The notes under the pieces: model-generated
Told to the model about the DNA's origin: nothing
Databases searched by the model: none
The model's input: the letters and a program-made list of their open reading frames with translations, nothing else
Translations under genes and position numbers: made by a program
From: an uncultured Clostridium sp.
GTDB lineage: Bacteria > Bacillota > Clostridia > Christensenellales > Borkfalkiaceae
Length of the DNA: 30,336 nucleotides
Assembly (NCBI GenBank): GCA_900555925.1
Contig: USMU01000014.1
Span: forward strand, 1-30,336
Direction: 5' to 3'
In this document: positions 16,277 to 23,775 of the stretch, piece after piece
How positions within the stretch are numbered: position 1 is the stretch's first letter
Layout: each line of letters starts with the position of its first letter

Positions 16277-16600
16277 TTATTTGGCACTTTCAAAAAGTGT
16301 TGCGGCTATTTCGCCGTCTTTTCCGTTCGGCCGACTATCCCGCGCGATATATTTCCGTATATCCGCCGACCTTTCATCTTTCCGATCTCTTTCCCGCGGT
16401 TCAACCTCTTTTTTCCGCCCGATATTTTTCCGTACTCCCGATAATTTTTTCTTTTGCTTTTCTCCCGTTCTTTCGGCTTCTTCGTGTCTTTCATAAAGAC
16501 AGAACCGAACCTCTTCTTCCTGAGTCCGCCGCCGTAAAGCATGCACTTTCTCCCAAGCGCTCTGCATCGTCCGTACAGGCTCGAAATCCGCATCAAACAT
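16277..16600 (-). CDS. Small, highly charged protein of unknown function
   Basis: 107 residues, mainly Arg, Lys and Glu (HALRRRTQEEEVRF, KKKLSGVRKNIGRKKEVEP), with no membrane segment and probable long helices or disorder. No family is recognised. It is preferred over the overlapping 96-residue frame because AAAGGAG sits 6 bases before its ATG, an extended -10 promoter lies upstream, and its end is 15 bases from the XRE start, as expected in an operon. A role as partner or antagonist of the repeat regulator is possible but unproven. Confidence 0.6.
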   Translation of the reverse strand: MFDADFEPVRTMQSAWEKVHALRRRTQEEEVRFCLYERHEEAERTGEKQKKKLSGVRKNIGRKKEVEPRERDRKDERSADIRKYIARDSRPNGKDGEIAATLFESAK

Positions 16601-16643
16601 AAAACACTCCTTTCCCGCTCCCGCGGGGAATTTTTATGTCTGA

Positions 16644-16672
16644 ATTATACCACCTCTGTTCCCGAAATACAA
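16644..16672 (-). promoter_or_regulatory. Extended -10 promoter for the small gene and XRE regulator
   Basis: Minus strand TGGTATAAT carries the TGn extension; the -10 is 16649-16644. The -35 at 17 bases (TTGTAT, 16672-16667) is poor, which fits an extended -10 type. Confidence 0.6.
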
Positions 16673-16741
16673 TAAAGCGTTCGTTGAACTTCGGGTTTTC
16701 CACAGGATTTCCCCTCAACTGTCCGTTGAAAAGAGCTGTTT

Positions 16742-17482
16742 TTAAGTTTTTTCGGTAATTTTTTGTAAAATTTCGGGAATTTCCGTCAAAGTCTCCGCGC
16801 AAAAATCGGGCTCCATATGATTCTTCAAAATCGGGTTATGCACAAGAATTGTGAACATCTGCGCGGCTTTCCCGCCCGCAATATCGGAAAGAGGATTATC
16901 GCCGACCATGACGCAAATTTCAGGACCGCCTGCCGCCCGCTTCGCGATTTCAAAGATCTCCCGACGCGGTTTGTCGTAGCCGACCAGGGAAGAAACGATC
17001 TCGGCCGAAAACAATTTTTCGATGCCGAGCGCCCTGACAATATCGGGCAATTCGGGAATATGATTGGATAACAGAATATTTTTCCATCCTGCCTTTAAGC
17101 ACTTTCGTAAAGTTTCCTCCGCATCGGGATACAGGGCATACCTTTTCGGGTCGGAAAGTCTCTTTCTCGCGCCCCGCGCCGCCGTTTTGGCCGTTTCGGA
17201 ATCGAGCCCCAAACGCCCATAAATTCTTTCCAGTTCGGCATACATGAACGCCCACCATTTTTCGCCTGCCAATGCGGAAAAGTCCTCGTCATACCTGTCC
17301 CAGGGATACCACTTCGCCTGTGTATACGGCTTTACGTCCTCCAATGAAAAATCGAGCAAAGAAGCGGAAGTCTCCTCAGCCGCGCCGAATACGCTCTCGC
17401 TCCACATGTGCCGAGGGAGCGCAAGGGTGCCGTGAAAATTCCAAAATATCGCTTTACCGTGCATTTTTTGTTCCGTCGTCAT
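16742..17482 (-). CDS. HAD-superfamily-like protein with Asn in place of the nucleophile Asp
   Basis: 246 residues from ATG 17482, which has AGGAGACGAAAA upstream; an in-frame extension to 17554 is less likely. HAD motifs are in order: motif I IFWNFHGTL at about 12-20, motif II ILLSNH, motif III Lys in GYDKPRREIF, and motif IV VMVGDNPLSDIAGG. A helical cap lies between motifs I and II. In active HAD phosphatases motif I is DxDG or DxHG; here the first Asp is Asn (codon AAT), so the covalent phospho-intermediate should not form. It may be a binding protein, a structural relic or an enzyme with altered chemistry. It sits alone between the regulator pair and the nif genes. Confidence 0.8.
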   Translation of the reverse strand: MTTEQKMHGKAIFWNFHGTLALPRHMWSESVFGAAEETSASLLDFSLEDVKPYTQAKWYPWDRYDEDFSALAGEKWWAFMYAELERIYGRLGLDSETAKTAARGARKRLSDPKRYALYPDAEETLRKCLKAGWKNILLSNHIPELPDIVRALGIEKLFSAEIVSSLVGYDKPRREIFEIAKRAAGGPEICVMVGDNPLSDIAGGKAAQMFTILVHNPILKNHMEPDFCAETLTEIPEILQKITEKT

Positions 17483-17626
17483 TTTTCGTCTCCTGTTCGG
17501 TAAAATAGGGAAATACCGCGCATTCATAACGAACCGCGGCATTTTTGTCGGCATGGCGCATTTGCTCGCTCGACGGAGAAACGCGCGAAGCCTTGATTTA
17601 TCGAAAAAGCTGCACTTTCCACCCCG

Positions 17627-18046
17627 TCAGTGGCAATGTACTTCTTCTTCCTTAAAAAGTTCGGAATCGTACGCAATCCCGTTTTTGTCGTAATAATCCT
17701 TGACGGCCTTTTTGACCGCCTGTTCCGCCAGAACGGAACAATGCAGTTTATGCGCGGGCAGTCCGTCGAGCGCCTCCGCCACGGCCTTATTAGTCAGTTC
17801 CAGAGCTTCGCTCACGGGTTTTCCTTTAATCATTTCCGTCGCCATGGAGCTGGAAGCGATTGCGCTGCCGCACCCGAACGTATTGAACTTGACGTCCTCG
17901 ATGATTCCGTCCTTTATTTTGAGATAAATTTTCATGATGTCTCCGCAGACGGTATTGCCGACCTCGCCCACGCCGTCCGCGTTTTCTATCACCCCTACGT
18001 TTCGGGGATTTCTGAAATGATCCATTACCTTTTCGCTGTATAACAT
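17627..18046 (-). CDS. nifU: NifU/IscU-type iron-sulfur cluster scaffold
   Basis: 139 residues, a single-domain scaffold that receives sulfur from NifS and builds [2Fe-2S] or [4Fe-4S] clusters. The three cluster Cys are in NTVCGD, FGCGSAIASSSMA and LHCSVLAEQA. The N-terminus YSEKVMDHFRNPRNVGV is typical. The nearby Cys and His at the extreme C-terminus (EEEVHCH) are extra and might bind metal. ATG 18046 has AGGAGGACGAAAAAC upstream. It follows nifS after a 142-base gap with a hairpin, so it is probably on the same transcript. Confidence 0.95.
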   Translation of the reverse strand: MLYSEKVMDHFRNPRNVGVIENADGVGEVGNTVCGDIMKIYLKIKDGIIEDVKFNTFGCGSAIASSSMATEMIKGKPVSEALELTNKAVAEALDGLPAHKLHCSVLAEQAVKKAVKDYYDKNGIAYDSELFKEEEVHCH

Positions 18047-18109
18047 GTTTTTCGTCCTCCTGTGTTATCTCTCCCGAATTTTTCCGCTTGCGGCGGTTTT
18101 CTTTCTGTG

Positions 18110-18157
18110 TTCGGCGTACTCACTCCGTTGCAGAAGAAACTTTTTTCTGCCGCCGAA
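18110..18157 (-). other. Two-part hairpin between nifS and nifU
   Basis: Outer arms TTCGGCG and CGCCGAA enclose an inner hairpin GCAGAA/TTCTGC, with the rest of one side looped out. There is no T-run after it, so it is not a standard terminator. It could act as a processing or stability element that sets the ratio of nifS to nifU mRNA (inference). Confidence 0.45.
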
Positions 18158-18188
18158 GCGTTCGGCCGCCTCGTTTGAAGTTTTTGTC

Positions 18189-19388
18189 TCAACGAATGAC
18201 GTATTCCCTTTTTCCTTCCTGTAAATCCCGCCATACGGGCGACATATCCCGCAGGCGCCCGACGACTTCGCTCACCTTCCGCACCATATAATCGACGTCC
18301 TCCGCCGAAATCTCTTCGGAGAGCGTCAAACGCAGCGAACCGTGCGCCACCTCGTGCGGCACTCCGATCGCCAAAAGGACGTGGCTGGGATCGAGCGACC
18401 CGGAAGTGCATGCGCTTCCGGAACTGGCCATAATCCCTTCGTCGTCGAGAAACAGCAGAAGGGATTCCCCCTCTATGCCCTCGAAGCACATATTCACGTT
18501 TCCGGGCAGTCTTTGCGTTGAATCTCCGTTCAGACGGGAATGGGGAATGGTCTTTAATCCCGCTATCAGTTTATCGCGAAGCGTCCGAATGCGTTTCTGC
18601 TTTTCACCGAGGTTTTCGAGAGATTCTTTTAACGCCGCGGCCATGCCCGCGATTCCCGCCATATTTTCCGTACCCGCGCGTTTGCTTCTCTCCTGAGCGC
18701 CTCCCTCGATAAAGGGAACCAGGGGAAGCGTCTTGCGGCAGTACAGTGCTCCCGTTCCCTTCGGGCCGTGAAATTTATGGGCCGAAAGGGAGAGCATATC
18801 TATATTTTCCGCTGCGACGTCTATGGGGAGATGCCCGACCGCCTGCACCGCGTCCGTGTGAAAAGGAACGCCGTGCGCACGGCAAATTCTTCCGATTTCT
18901 TTGATCGGCTGAATTGTTCCGATTTCGTTATTCGCATACATGATCGTGACAAAAGCCGTATCGGGTCGAATTGCCTCTTCCAATTCCGCAACCCGAACCA
19001 ATCCGTCCTCATGCACGGGCAGAAGAGTAACCTCGAATCCTTCCCTCTTCAACCGCTTCAAGGTATGCAAAACGGCGTGATGTTCAAAGGCCGAAGAAAT
19101 AATATGTTTCTTTCCCTTTTTCGCCCCCGAAGCCGCCAGCGACGTCAAAGCCTGATTGTCCGATTCACTCCCGCCCGAAGTAAAATAAATTTCTCTCGGC
19201 TCACAGCCGATGGCCTTCGCCACCTCTAAACGAGCGCTCTCCAATCCTTCCTTTGCCTTCTGCCCGAAAGCATACAGAGAAGAGGGATTTCCGTACTCCT
19301 CTTTCAGATACGGCATCATCGCTTCCAACGCCGTCCCGCTCAATTTCGTCGTAGCCGCATTATCTGCGTATATTATTCTCTTTTCCAT
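18189..19388 (-). CDS. nifS: Cysteine desulfurase NifS/IscS
   Basis: 399 residues. PLP enzyme that takes sulfur from cysteine and hands it as persulfide to the NifU scaffold. YADNAATT begins the protein, the PLP-binding Lys is in LSLSAHKFHGPKG (about K205), and the catalytic Cys loop SSGSACTSGSLDPSHVL lies near residue 327, in the group I NifS/IscS form. ATG 19388 is preceded by AAAGGAGTCAGACGT. It has its own perfect promoter with an inverted-repeat operator at 19620-19655 and a long A-rich leader, so it can be expressed apart from the rrf2 gene upstream. Confidence 0.96.
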   Translation of the reverse strand: MEKRIIYADNAATTKLSGTALEAMMPYLKEEYGNPSSLYAFGQKAKEGLESARLEVAKAIGCEPREIYFTSGGSESDNQALTSLAASGAKKGKKHIISSAFEHHAVLHTLKRLKREGFEVTLLPVHEDGLVRVAELEEAIRPDTAFVTIMYANNEIGTIQPIKEIGRICRAHGVPFHTDAVQAVGHLPIDVAAENIDMLSLSAHKFHGPKGTGALYCRKTLPLVPFIEGGAQERSKRAGTENMAGIAGMAAALKESLENLGEKQKRIRTLRDKLIAGLKTIPHSRLNGDSTQRLPGNVNMCFEGIEGESLLLFLDDEGIMASSGSACTSGSLDPSHVLLAIGVPHEVAHGSLRLTLSEEISAEDVDYMVRKVSEVVGRLRDMSPVWRDLQEGKREYVIR

Positions 19389-19428
19389 ACGTCTGACTCC
19401 TTTATCGCCTATCCTGACGGATATTTAC

Positions 19429-19562
19429 GTTTGTCCCGTTTTCTCATCCGAATTGACAAGTATTTATGTTTTTCATTTTTTATCCGATGACAAGTTTTCT
19501 TTTTTTCGTTTTTTATCCGAATTTAATAAGGATTTATGTTTTTCTCGTTTTATTCTCCGAAA
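19429..19562 (-). repeat. Four imperfect A-rich repeats in the nifS leader
   Basis: About 36-40 bases each. On the plus strand the common form is tatttatgtttttc, a T-run, then atccgaattgacaa. Copies begin near 19431, 19460, 19494 and 19530. They lie between the nifS promoter and its start codon, so the roughly 220-base leader RNA is A-rich and repetitive. No terminator or known riboswitch is seen in it. Confidence 0.55.
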
Positions 19563-19619
19563 AAATGAACGTTACCCTTCCGAAGAAACGGATATTTCCG
19601 TCTTTTTGTACCTGTCTGC

Positions 19620-19655
19620 ATTATATCACATAATTCCTACTTTGTCAATAGGAAT
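19620..19655 (-). promoter_or_regulatory. nifS promoter overlapped by an inverted-repeat operator
   Basis: Minus strand TTGACA (19648-19643) and TATAAT (19625-19620) are 17 bases apart. A perfect inverted repeat ATTCCTA-9-TAGGAAT (19633-19639 and 19649-19655) covers the -35 box and part of the spacer. The adjacent rrf2 gene encodes the most likely repressor, as in IscR control of isc genes elsewhere. Confidence 0.8.
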
Positions 19656-19674
19656 AAAAGACAAAAGAAAAATT

Positions 19675-20094
19675 TTATATTTTTTTCACGTTTCCTTCAA
19701 GGAGATCGGCGAGCGTAACGCTTTCAAGATATTCGTCCACGCGCCTTTCCAGCTCTTTCCAAAGGGGGAAAGTTGGACAAGAAGGGGCGCGGGAACAGGA
19801 GGAAGGGGTCAATAAACCCGAACAGGAAACCGGCGTAAAATTCCCCTCCGCTGCCCTCAATATCCCCCCTACCGTGTATGCGCTCACGGGCTTTTTCAGC
19901 CGATAACCGCCCGTTTTCCCGCGGCGGCTCTCCACAAAATCCGCACGGGAAAGCGCCGCGATGATTGCCTCCAAATACTTTAAGGAAACGGCCTGGCGCG
20001 CAGAAACGTCCGAGAGAGAAACGTACTCGGGGCCGTGCTCCGCCAAATCTGCCATCACTCTCAACGCATACCTGCCCTTCGTGGATATCATCAT
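19675..20094 (-). CDS. iscR: Rrf2 family regulator, IscR-like
   Basis: 139 residues from ATG 20094, with AAAGGAAAAAAG before it (a longer frame to 20148 is possible). The winged helix reads MISTKGRYALRVMADLA, then YLEAIIAALSRADFVESRRGKTGGYRL. Three Cys (CX8CX5C, ending SCPTFPLW) occupy the cluster-binding loop of IscR. The fourth ligand of E. coli IscR, a His three residues after the last Cys, is Phe here, so any cluster would have a different ligand set. It lies directly upstream of nifS on the same strand and is the likely sensor for iron-sulfur demand. The exact gene symbol is by function and context, not by search. Confidence 0.88.
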   Translation of the reverse strand: MMISTKGRYALRVMADLAEHGPEYVSLSDVSARQAVSLKYLEAIIAALSRADFVESRRGKTGGYRLKKPVSAYTVGGILRAAEGNFTPVSCSGLLTPSSCSRAPSCPTFPLWKELERRVDEYLESVTLADLLEGNVKKI

Positions 20095-20155
20095 CTTTTT
20101 TCCTTTAACCTCCGTTATTCCGCTTTGCTCAAACCTTTTTCCGCGCATGCTTTTC

Positions 20156-20192
20156 TGCGCTCAATCCCTTTTGGCAAAAGGGATTGAGCGCA
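20156..20192. repeat. Perfect 17-bp inverted repeat with 3-base loop
   Basis: TGCGCTCAATCCCTTTT and its exact complement flank GGC. It lies between the LOG gene stop (20263) and the rrf2 start (20094). No T-run follows on either strand within ten bases, so it is not a standard terminator. It may be a transcript-processing hairpin, an operator or a REP-like element. Confidence 0.7.
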
Positions 20193-20262
20193 CTTCGATT
20201 TCCGTTTTTTTCAAAAAGTGCGAAAAATGCGATTTTTTCAATTTTCCCCATGCGTTTTCAAA

Positions 20263-20823
20263 TCAACGGATTCCCTTATGGTAAGCGGTATAGAGCCCAA
20301 TTTTTTCGTTCAGTATTTCCATGGCGCTTTTCGGCGTCGATGCGCCGTATATTTTATCTTCGGGAATATTTTCATAGCGCACCGCGTCGTCCAATCTCGT
20401 ACCCGCCAATTTTGAACTCCAACCGCCCGAAGTACGATAGGCGATGATCAGGCGCTTCAACGACCATGCGAATGCGTATTCGCACATCGTCCCCGCTCCG
20501 CCGCCCACGCCGATCACGGCGTCCGCGTTCGCCACCAGCGCATTCCTCATCATATCCAGCCCCGTCGGTATGACGATGTCCGCATAGACGTTCGCCGTCG
20601 TCGCGTCGAAAGAGGGCACCAGCGCGATCGTGTCTCCCTCACGATAATTCTTTGAAGCGCGCGCCCCCGCAAAGACCGCTTCCATCACTCCGCCCAGTCC
20701 GCCCGACTGCACACGATAGCCGTTGTCCACCAAAAGTTTTCCCGTTTCATACGCCAGACGATAACGGATTCCGTCCGGCTCTATCTTCTTATTGCCGATT
20801 ACGGCCACAATTTTCTTTCTCAT
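20263..20823 (-). CDS. LOG/TIGR00725 family nucleotide-binding protein
   Basis: 186 residues from ATG 20823, preceded by AAAGGAGGCAGAAGA; an extension to 20892 is rejected. It has a Rossmann-type fold with VAVIGNKK at the start, VQSGGLGGVMEAVFAGA, and the family motif in the form VGGGAGTMCEYAFA. Relatives are lysine decarboxylase-like (LOG) proteins, some of which cleave nucleotide 5'-monophosphates to release bases; for this subgroup the substrate is not established. It is monocistronic by spacing. Confidence 0.8.
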   Translation of the reverse strand: MRKKIVAVIGNKKIEPDGIRYRLAYETGKLLVDNGYRVQSGGLGGVMEAVFAGARASKNYREGDTIALVPSFDATTANVYADIVIPTGLDMMRNALVANADAVIGVGGGAGTMCEYAFAWSLKRLIIAYRTSGGWSSKLAGTRLDDAVRYENIPEDKIYGASTPKSAMEILNEKIGLYTAYHKGIR

Positions 20824-20951
20824 TCTTCTGCCTCCTTTCAATCTTCCTTTTCGGATATTATAACCGATTTTACAAAAAAAATCAACGGGCAAACGGAAAT
20901 TTCCCGACGCCCGTCACATTTTTTCACAATCTTAGCCGAAAATTCCGCCGT

Positions 20952-21614
20952 TTATTTCCCCGCCAAGCGATAACTTTCCCCAAGGCGCTCCTTCAATTCG
21001 CCGTCCGAAATACTTCCGTCCAAAATCAATGTATACCAGCTCTTTTTATTCATGTGCCAGCCGGGATAATAATTCGCCCGCGAAAGAATTTCTTCCGCTT
21101 CCTTCGGATCCATCCGAAGATCTACAATCTCCTCGATTCTTTCCGATTCGAGTCCCAGCTTCCTGCCCTCCACGGTCAAAATCGCACCGTACCATTTCCG
21201 ATTGTCCTTTCTGCGCCAAACGGCATTGTCGGGAAACTGCGTCCAGAGAAATTCAAGCTCGTCCCCATAAGTCTCCCGTACAAATTCCCTCAGCATCTGC
21301 GCTTGCTCTGTCCTGAAAACCGACGTTTCGTAACACTTTCCGGTCACATCGCCGACGACCTCACCGATTGCCGCCCTGATTCCGCCCACGTATGCGCCCG
21401 AAGCATTCGTCTTATAAAGCACGTATTCTTCGCCCGTCTCTTTTTCGATCAGTTCCGTGCCGATTGCACCGTCTTTCCCGATTTCCAATGTGAGCGTAAA
21501 TTCCCCGTCCCGAATTTCGCGGGAATATCGGAACATGTTTCCCTCCTTTTCAAATCCGTAAGCCGTCAATTTTTCGGGAATCGGCTTCTTTCTTTTCGTG
21601 AACTCTTCAAACAT
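20952..21614 (-). CDS. MmcQ/YjbR family protein with N-terminal extension
   Basis: 220 residues. The C-terminal 115 form a YjbR (CyaY-like, double-wing) domain with TQFPDNAVWRRKDNRKWYG, YYPGWHMNKKSWYTLILDG and the short tail. The N-terminal 100 residues (FEKEGNMFRYSREIRDGEFTL, TGEEYVLYKTNASGAYVG) are a second beta-rich module often found in clostridial members. YjbR proteins are suggested to bind DNA, but their role is not known. ATG 21614 is preceded by GGAGGTACGAATC. Directly upstream lies the 21-bp tandem repeat tract, which therefore falls in its leader or promoter region. Confidence 0.85.
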   Translation of the reverse strand: MFEEFTKRKKPIPEKLTAYGFEKEGNMFRYSREIRDGEFTLTLEIGKDGAIGTELIEKETGEEYVLYKTNASGAYVGGIRAAIGEVVGDVTGKCYETSVFRTEQAQMLREFVRETYGDELEFLWTQFPDNAVWRRKDNRKWYGAILTVEGRKLGLESERIEEIVDLRMDPKEAEEILSRANYYPGWHMNKKSWYTLILDGSISDGELKERLGESYRLAGK

Positions 21615-21683
21615 GATTCGTACCTCCGACGATACCGATTAAAGTCGCCGCAAAAACAATGCGGCCGCGACACGCAAAAAAAC

Positions 21684-21977
21684 ACAGCGACGCGAGGTGA
21701 CATGACTACAACACGAGGCGACGCGACAACAACACGAGGCGACGCGACAACGACACGAGGCGACGCGACAACGGCACGAGGTGACACGACTACGGCGCAA
21801 GGCGACGCGACAACGACACGAGGTGACACGACAACGGCGCAAGGCGACGCGACAACGGCACGAGGTGACGCGACTACGGCGCAAGGCAACGCGACTACAA
21901 CACGAGGTGACATGACAACGGCACGAGGCGACGCGACAACGGCACGAGGCGACGCGACAACGGCACGAGGCGACGCG
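21684..21977. repeat. Minisatellite: 14 tandem copies of a 21-bp unit
   Basis: The unit is close to acaacggcacgaggcgacgcg. Variation is limited to a few positions (ggc/gac/aac, cgaggc/caaggc, gcg/acg/atg). It occupies most of the 477-base gap between the ROK kinase stop and the YjbR start. 21 bases keep any frame open, which creates long but spurious reading frames on both strands (RGD-type or SPRAVVA-type repeats). There are no spacers, so this is not a CRISPR. Flanks at 21978-22091 hold further degenerate ccgcgcgggaacattg copies. Confidence 0.95.
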
Positions 21978-22091
21978 GAAACACCGCGGGAACATTGCCG
22001 TACAGAAAAACCGCGCGGGAACATTGCACGGGGAAACCGTACAAAAACACCGCGCGGAAAAACGCCTATAAAAGATTGCGCAGAGGACGCG

Positions 22092-23054
22092 TTACGCCAA
22101 ATTCGCCTTTGCCAGCGAATATGCTCCGTAAATCCCCGCGCTGTTGCCCAGCTTTGCGCCTACAATCTTCAACGGAACTACCGACGAGGGAAGATAGCTC
22201 CTTTCGTCCACCGCCTTCCTCAAAGGCGCAAACAGAGCTTCTCCTTCGTTCGCCACTCCGCCGCCGAGTACGATCGCTTCGGGGCGCAGAATATTCACGA
22301 GGTCGGCTATCCCCTCCGACAAATATCCGATGTATTTATCCACGACCGCCTGCGCGTCTCTGTCCCCTTTCTTCGCCGCTTCAAACGCCGTCCTTCCGTC
22401 CACGTTATCCAGGCTACCTTTCGCCACTTCCCACATCGCGCTGTCCATGTTCTCTTCCATTTTCCGCTTCGTCTGGCGAATGAGCGCCGTCGCCGAAGCA
22501 TAACATTCGAAACAGCCGTGACGGCCGCACCCGCAGAGCGCTCCGCCTTCCCGCAAAATCATGTGCCCGATTTCCGCGCCCGCGCTCATGTAGCCTTCCA
22601 GCATCTTTCCGTCTACGATGATTCCGCCGCCGACGCCCGTCCCCAGCGTAATGAAAATACTGCTTTCGTATACCGAACTCGCTCCGAACTTCGCCTCGCC
22701 CAACGCCGCCGCGTTCGCGTCGTTCGCCACGTATACCTTTTTACCCGTCAGCTTTTCGACCGTCTCGCCCAAAGGTGCGTTCAGCCAGCCGTAATTTCCC
22801 CACTTCAAAACGACGCCCGTCTTACTGTTCACGACTCCCGGAGACGCGATTCCGATCGCTTCCACCTCCGAAAATTCTATCTTCGCTTCCCGAGCGACCG
22901 CCCGCGCTACTCCGTCCAGCTTCTTCGCCGTCCCGTCAAATCCGTCCGCCGAGTTCGTCGCGATATTCGACTTTGCGAGAATCCTTCCCTCTCCGTCAAA
23001 AATCGCCGCCTTCGCGCTCATGCCGCCTAAATCTATCCCGATGATATATCCCAT
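22092..23054 (-). CDS. ROK family sugar kinase (glucokinase-like)
   Basis: 320 residues from ATG 23054, which has GGAAGGA upstream. It phosphorylates a hexose with ATP, most likely glucose or an N-acetyl sugar. The phosphate loop is GIDLGGMSAKAAIFD. The catalytic Asp is in VANDANAAALGE, followed by TLGTGVGGGIIVDGK. The ROK zinc site is complete: GAEIGHMI, then CGCGRHGCFECYASATAL. In many ROK proteins the first loop reads GGTN; the GGMSAK form is frequent in Clostridia. It starts 20 bases after the stop of the flavoprotein gene and is probably co-transcribed. No HTH is present, so it is a kinase and not a ROK repressor. Confidence 0.92.
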   Translation of the reverse strand: MGYIIGIDLGGMSAKAAIFDGEGRILAKSNIATNSADGFDGTAKKLDGVARAVAREAKIEFSEVEAIGIASPGVVNSKTGVVLKWGNYGWLNAPLGETVEKLTGKKVYVANDANAAALGEAKFGASSVYESSIFITLGTGVGGGIIVDGKMLEGYMSAGAEIGHMILREGGALCGCGRHGCFECYASATALIRQTKRKMEENMDSAMWEVAKGSLDNVDGRTAFEAAKKGDRDAQAVVDKYIGYLSEGIADLVNILRPEAIVLGGGVANEGEALFAPLRKAVDERSYLPSSVVPLKIVGAKLGNSAGIYGAYSLAKANLA

Positions 23055-23074
23055 AAATATCGTCCTTCCCGCTC

Positions 23075-23692
23075 TCAGCGGATAAAATTCGTATATACTT
23101 TTTTCTCTTTCGTCGGCTCTATGCCCGCGCCTCTGCCCGCTTCGATACACTTCAACAGCCAAGCCATGTTATGCCCCAGCGTCCGCATCGTCTGCAAGCC
23201 CTCCGCGTCCTTCGACGCTTCCTCCGCCGTGTTTCCGTGAATTTCGTTCCAATACGACGACGAAACCACCGGCATGCAGCTGATGGTAAAATATTTATTC
23301 AGCATGTCCAGCGTCGCCGTTCCGCCTGCCCGACGACAGCTCGCCACCGCCGCCGCGGGCTTATACCGAAGCGCCGCTCCTCCGCTGTAAAACGCCCTGT
23401 CCATAAACGAGGTGATCGCTCCGCCCGCCGAGGCATAATGCACCGGCGAACCGAAAATAAATCCGTCCGCCTCTTTTGCCAACGCCGTAAATTCGTTTAC
23501 CGCGTCCTCCATAAAGCACTTTCCGAGTTTTCGGCAGGCTCCGCATGCAATACAACCCGAAACGGGTTTCTTGCCCAACCAAAAAATTTCCGTATCGATT
23601 CCGTCCGCGTTCAGCGCTTTTTCCGCTTCCCGAAGCGCCGTATACGTACAACCGTGCTCGTGCGGGCTGCCGTTGACCAAAATCACTTTCAT
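23075..23692 (-). CDS. Iron-sulfur flavoprotein / NADPH-dependent FMN reductase family
   Basis: 205 residues with a flavodoxin-like fold. The phosphate loop of FMN is VNGSPHEHGCTYTALREA, and GSPVHYASAGGAITSFMDRAF binds the flavin ring. A compact Cys motif CIACGACRKLGKC (CX2CX2CX5C) follows the first half and matches the [4Fe-4S] site of archaeal and clostridial iron-sulfur flavoproteins. It would transfer electrons between ferredoxin-type partners and small acceptors; the acceptor is unknown. ATG 23692 has GGGAGGGCAAGGAA upstream and a promoter at 23746-23775. It leads a two-gene operon with the ROK kinase. Confidence 0.88.
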   Translation of the reverse strand: MKVILVNGSPHEHGCTYTALREAEKALNADGIDTEIFWLGKKPVSGCIACGACRKLGKCFMEDAVNEFTALAKEADGFIFGSPVHYASAGGAITSFMDRAFYSGGAALRYKPAAAVASCRRAGGTATLDMLNKYFTISCMPVVSSSYWNEIHGNTAEEASKDAEGLQTMRTLGHNMAWLLKCIEAGRGAGIEPTKEKKVYTNFIR

Positions 23693-23745
23693 TTCCTTGC
23701 CCTCCCGAAAAATTCTTATTCGTCAATATCCCGTTTATTCCCGTT

Positions 23746-23775
23746 TATTATATCATATATTTTCAAAGATTTCAA
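23746..23775 (-). promoter_or_regulatory. SigmaA-type promoter for the flavoprotein-ROK pair
   Basis: Minus strand TTGAAA (23775-23770) and TATAAT (23751-23746) with an 18-base, AT-rich spacer. Confidence 0.75.

Noticed and set aside
16306..16596. 96-codon frame overlapping the small charged gene
   Set aside because: The frame at 16277-16600 has the strong AAAGGAG site and operon spacing; this one has none.
21684..21977. CRISPR array
   Set aside because: The 21-bp units abut each other with no unique spacers, and no cas gene is present.
21566..22024. Minus-strand frame with SPRAVVA repeats
   Set aside because: Only the repeat tract and the start of YjbR in another frame; no ribosome site or conserved feature.
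20652..23030. Plus-strand open frame of 792 codons with RGD-type repeats
   Set aside because: It is antisense to the LOG, YjbR and ROK genes and stays open because of the 21-bp repeat; no ribosome site, and the translation outside the repeat is Arg/Pro-rich shadow sequence.
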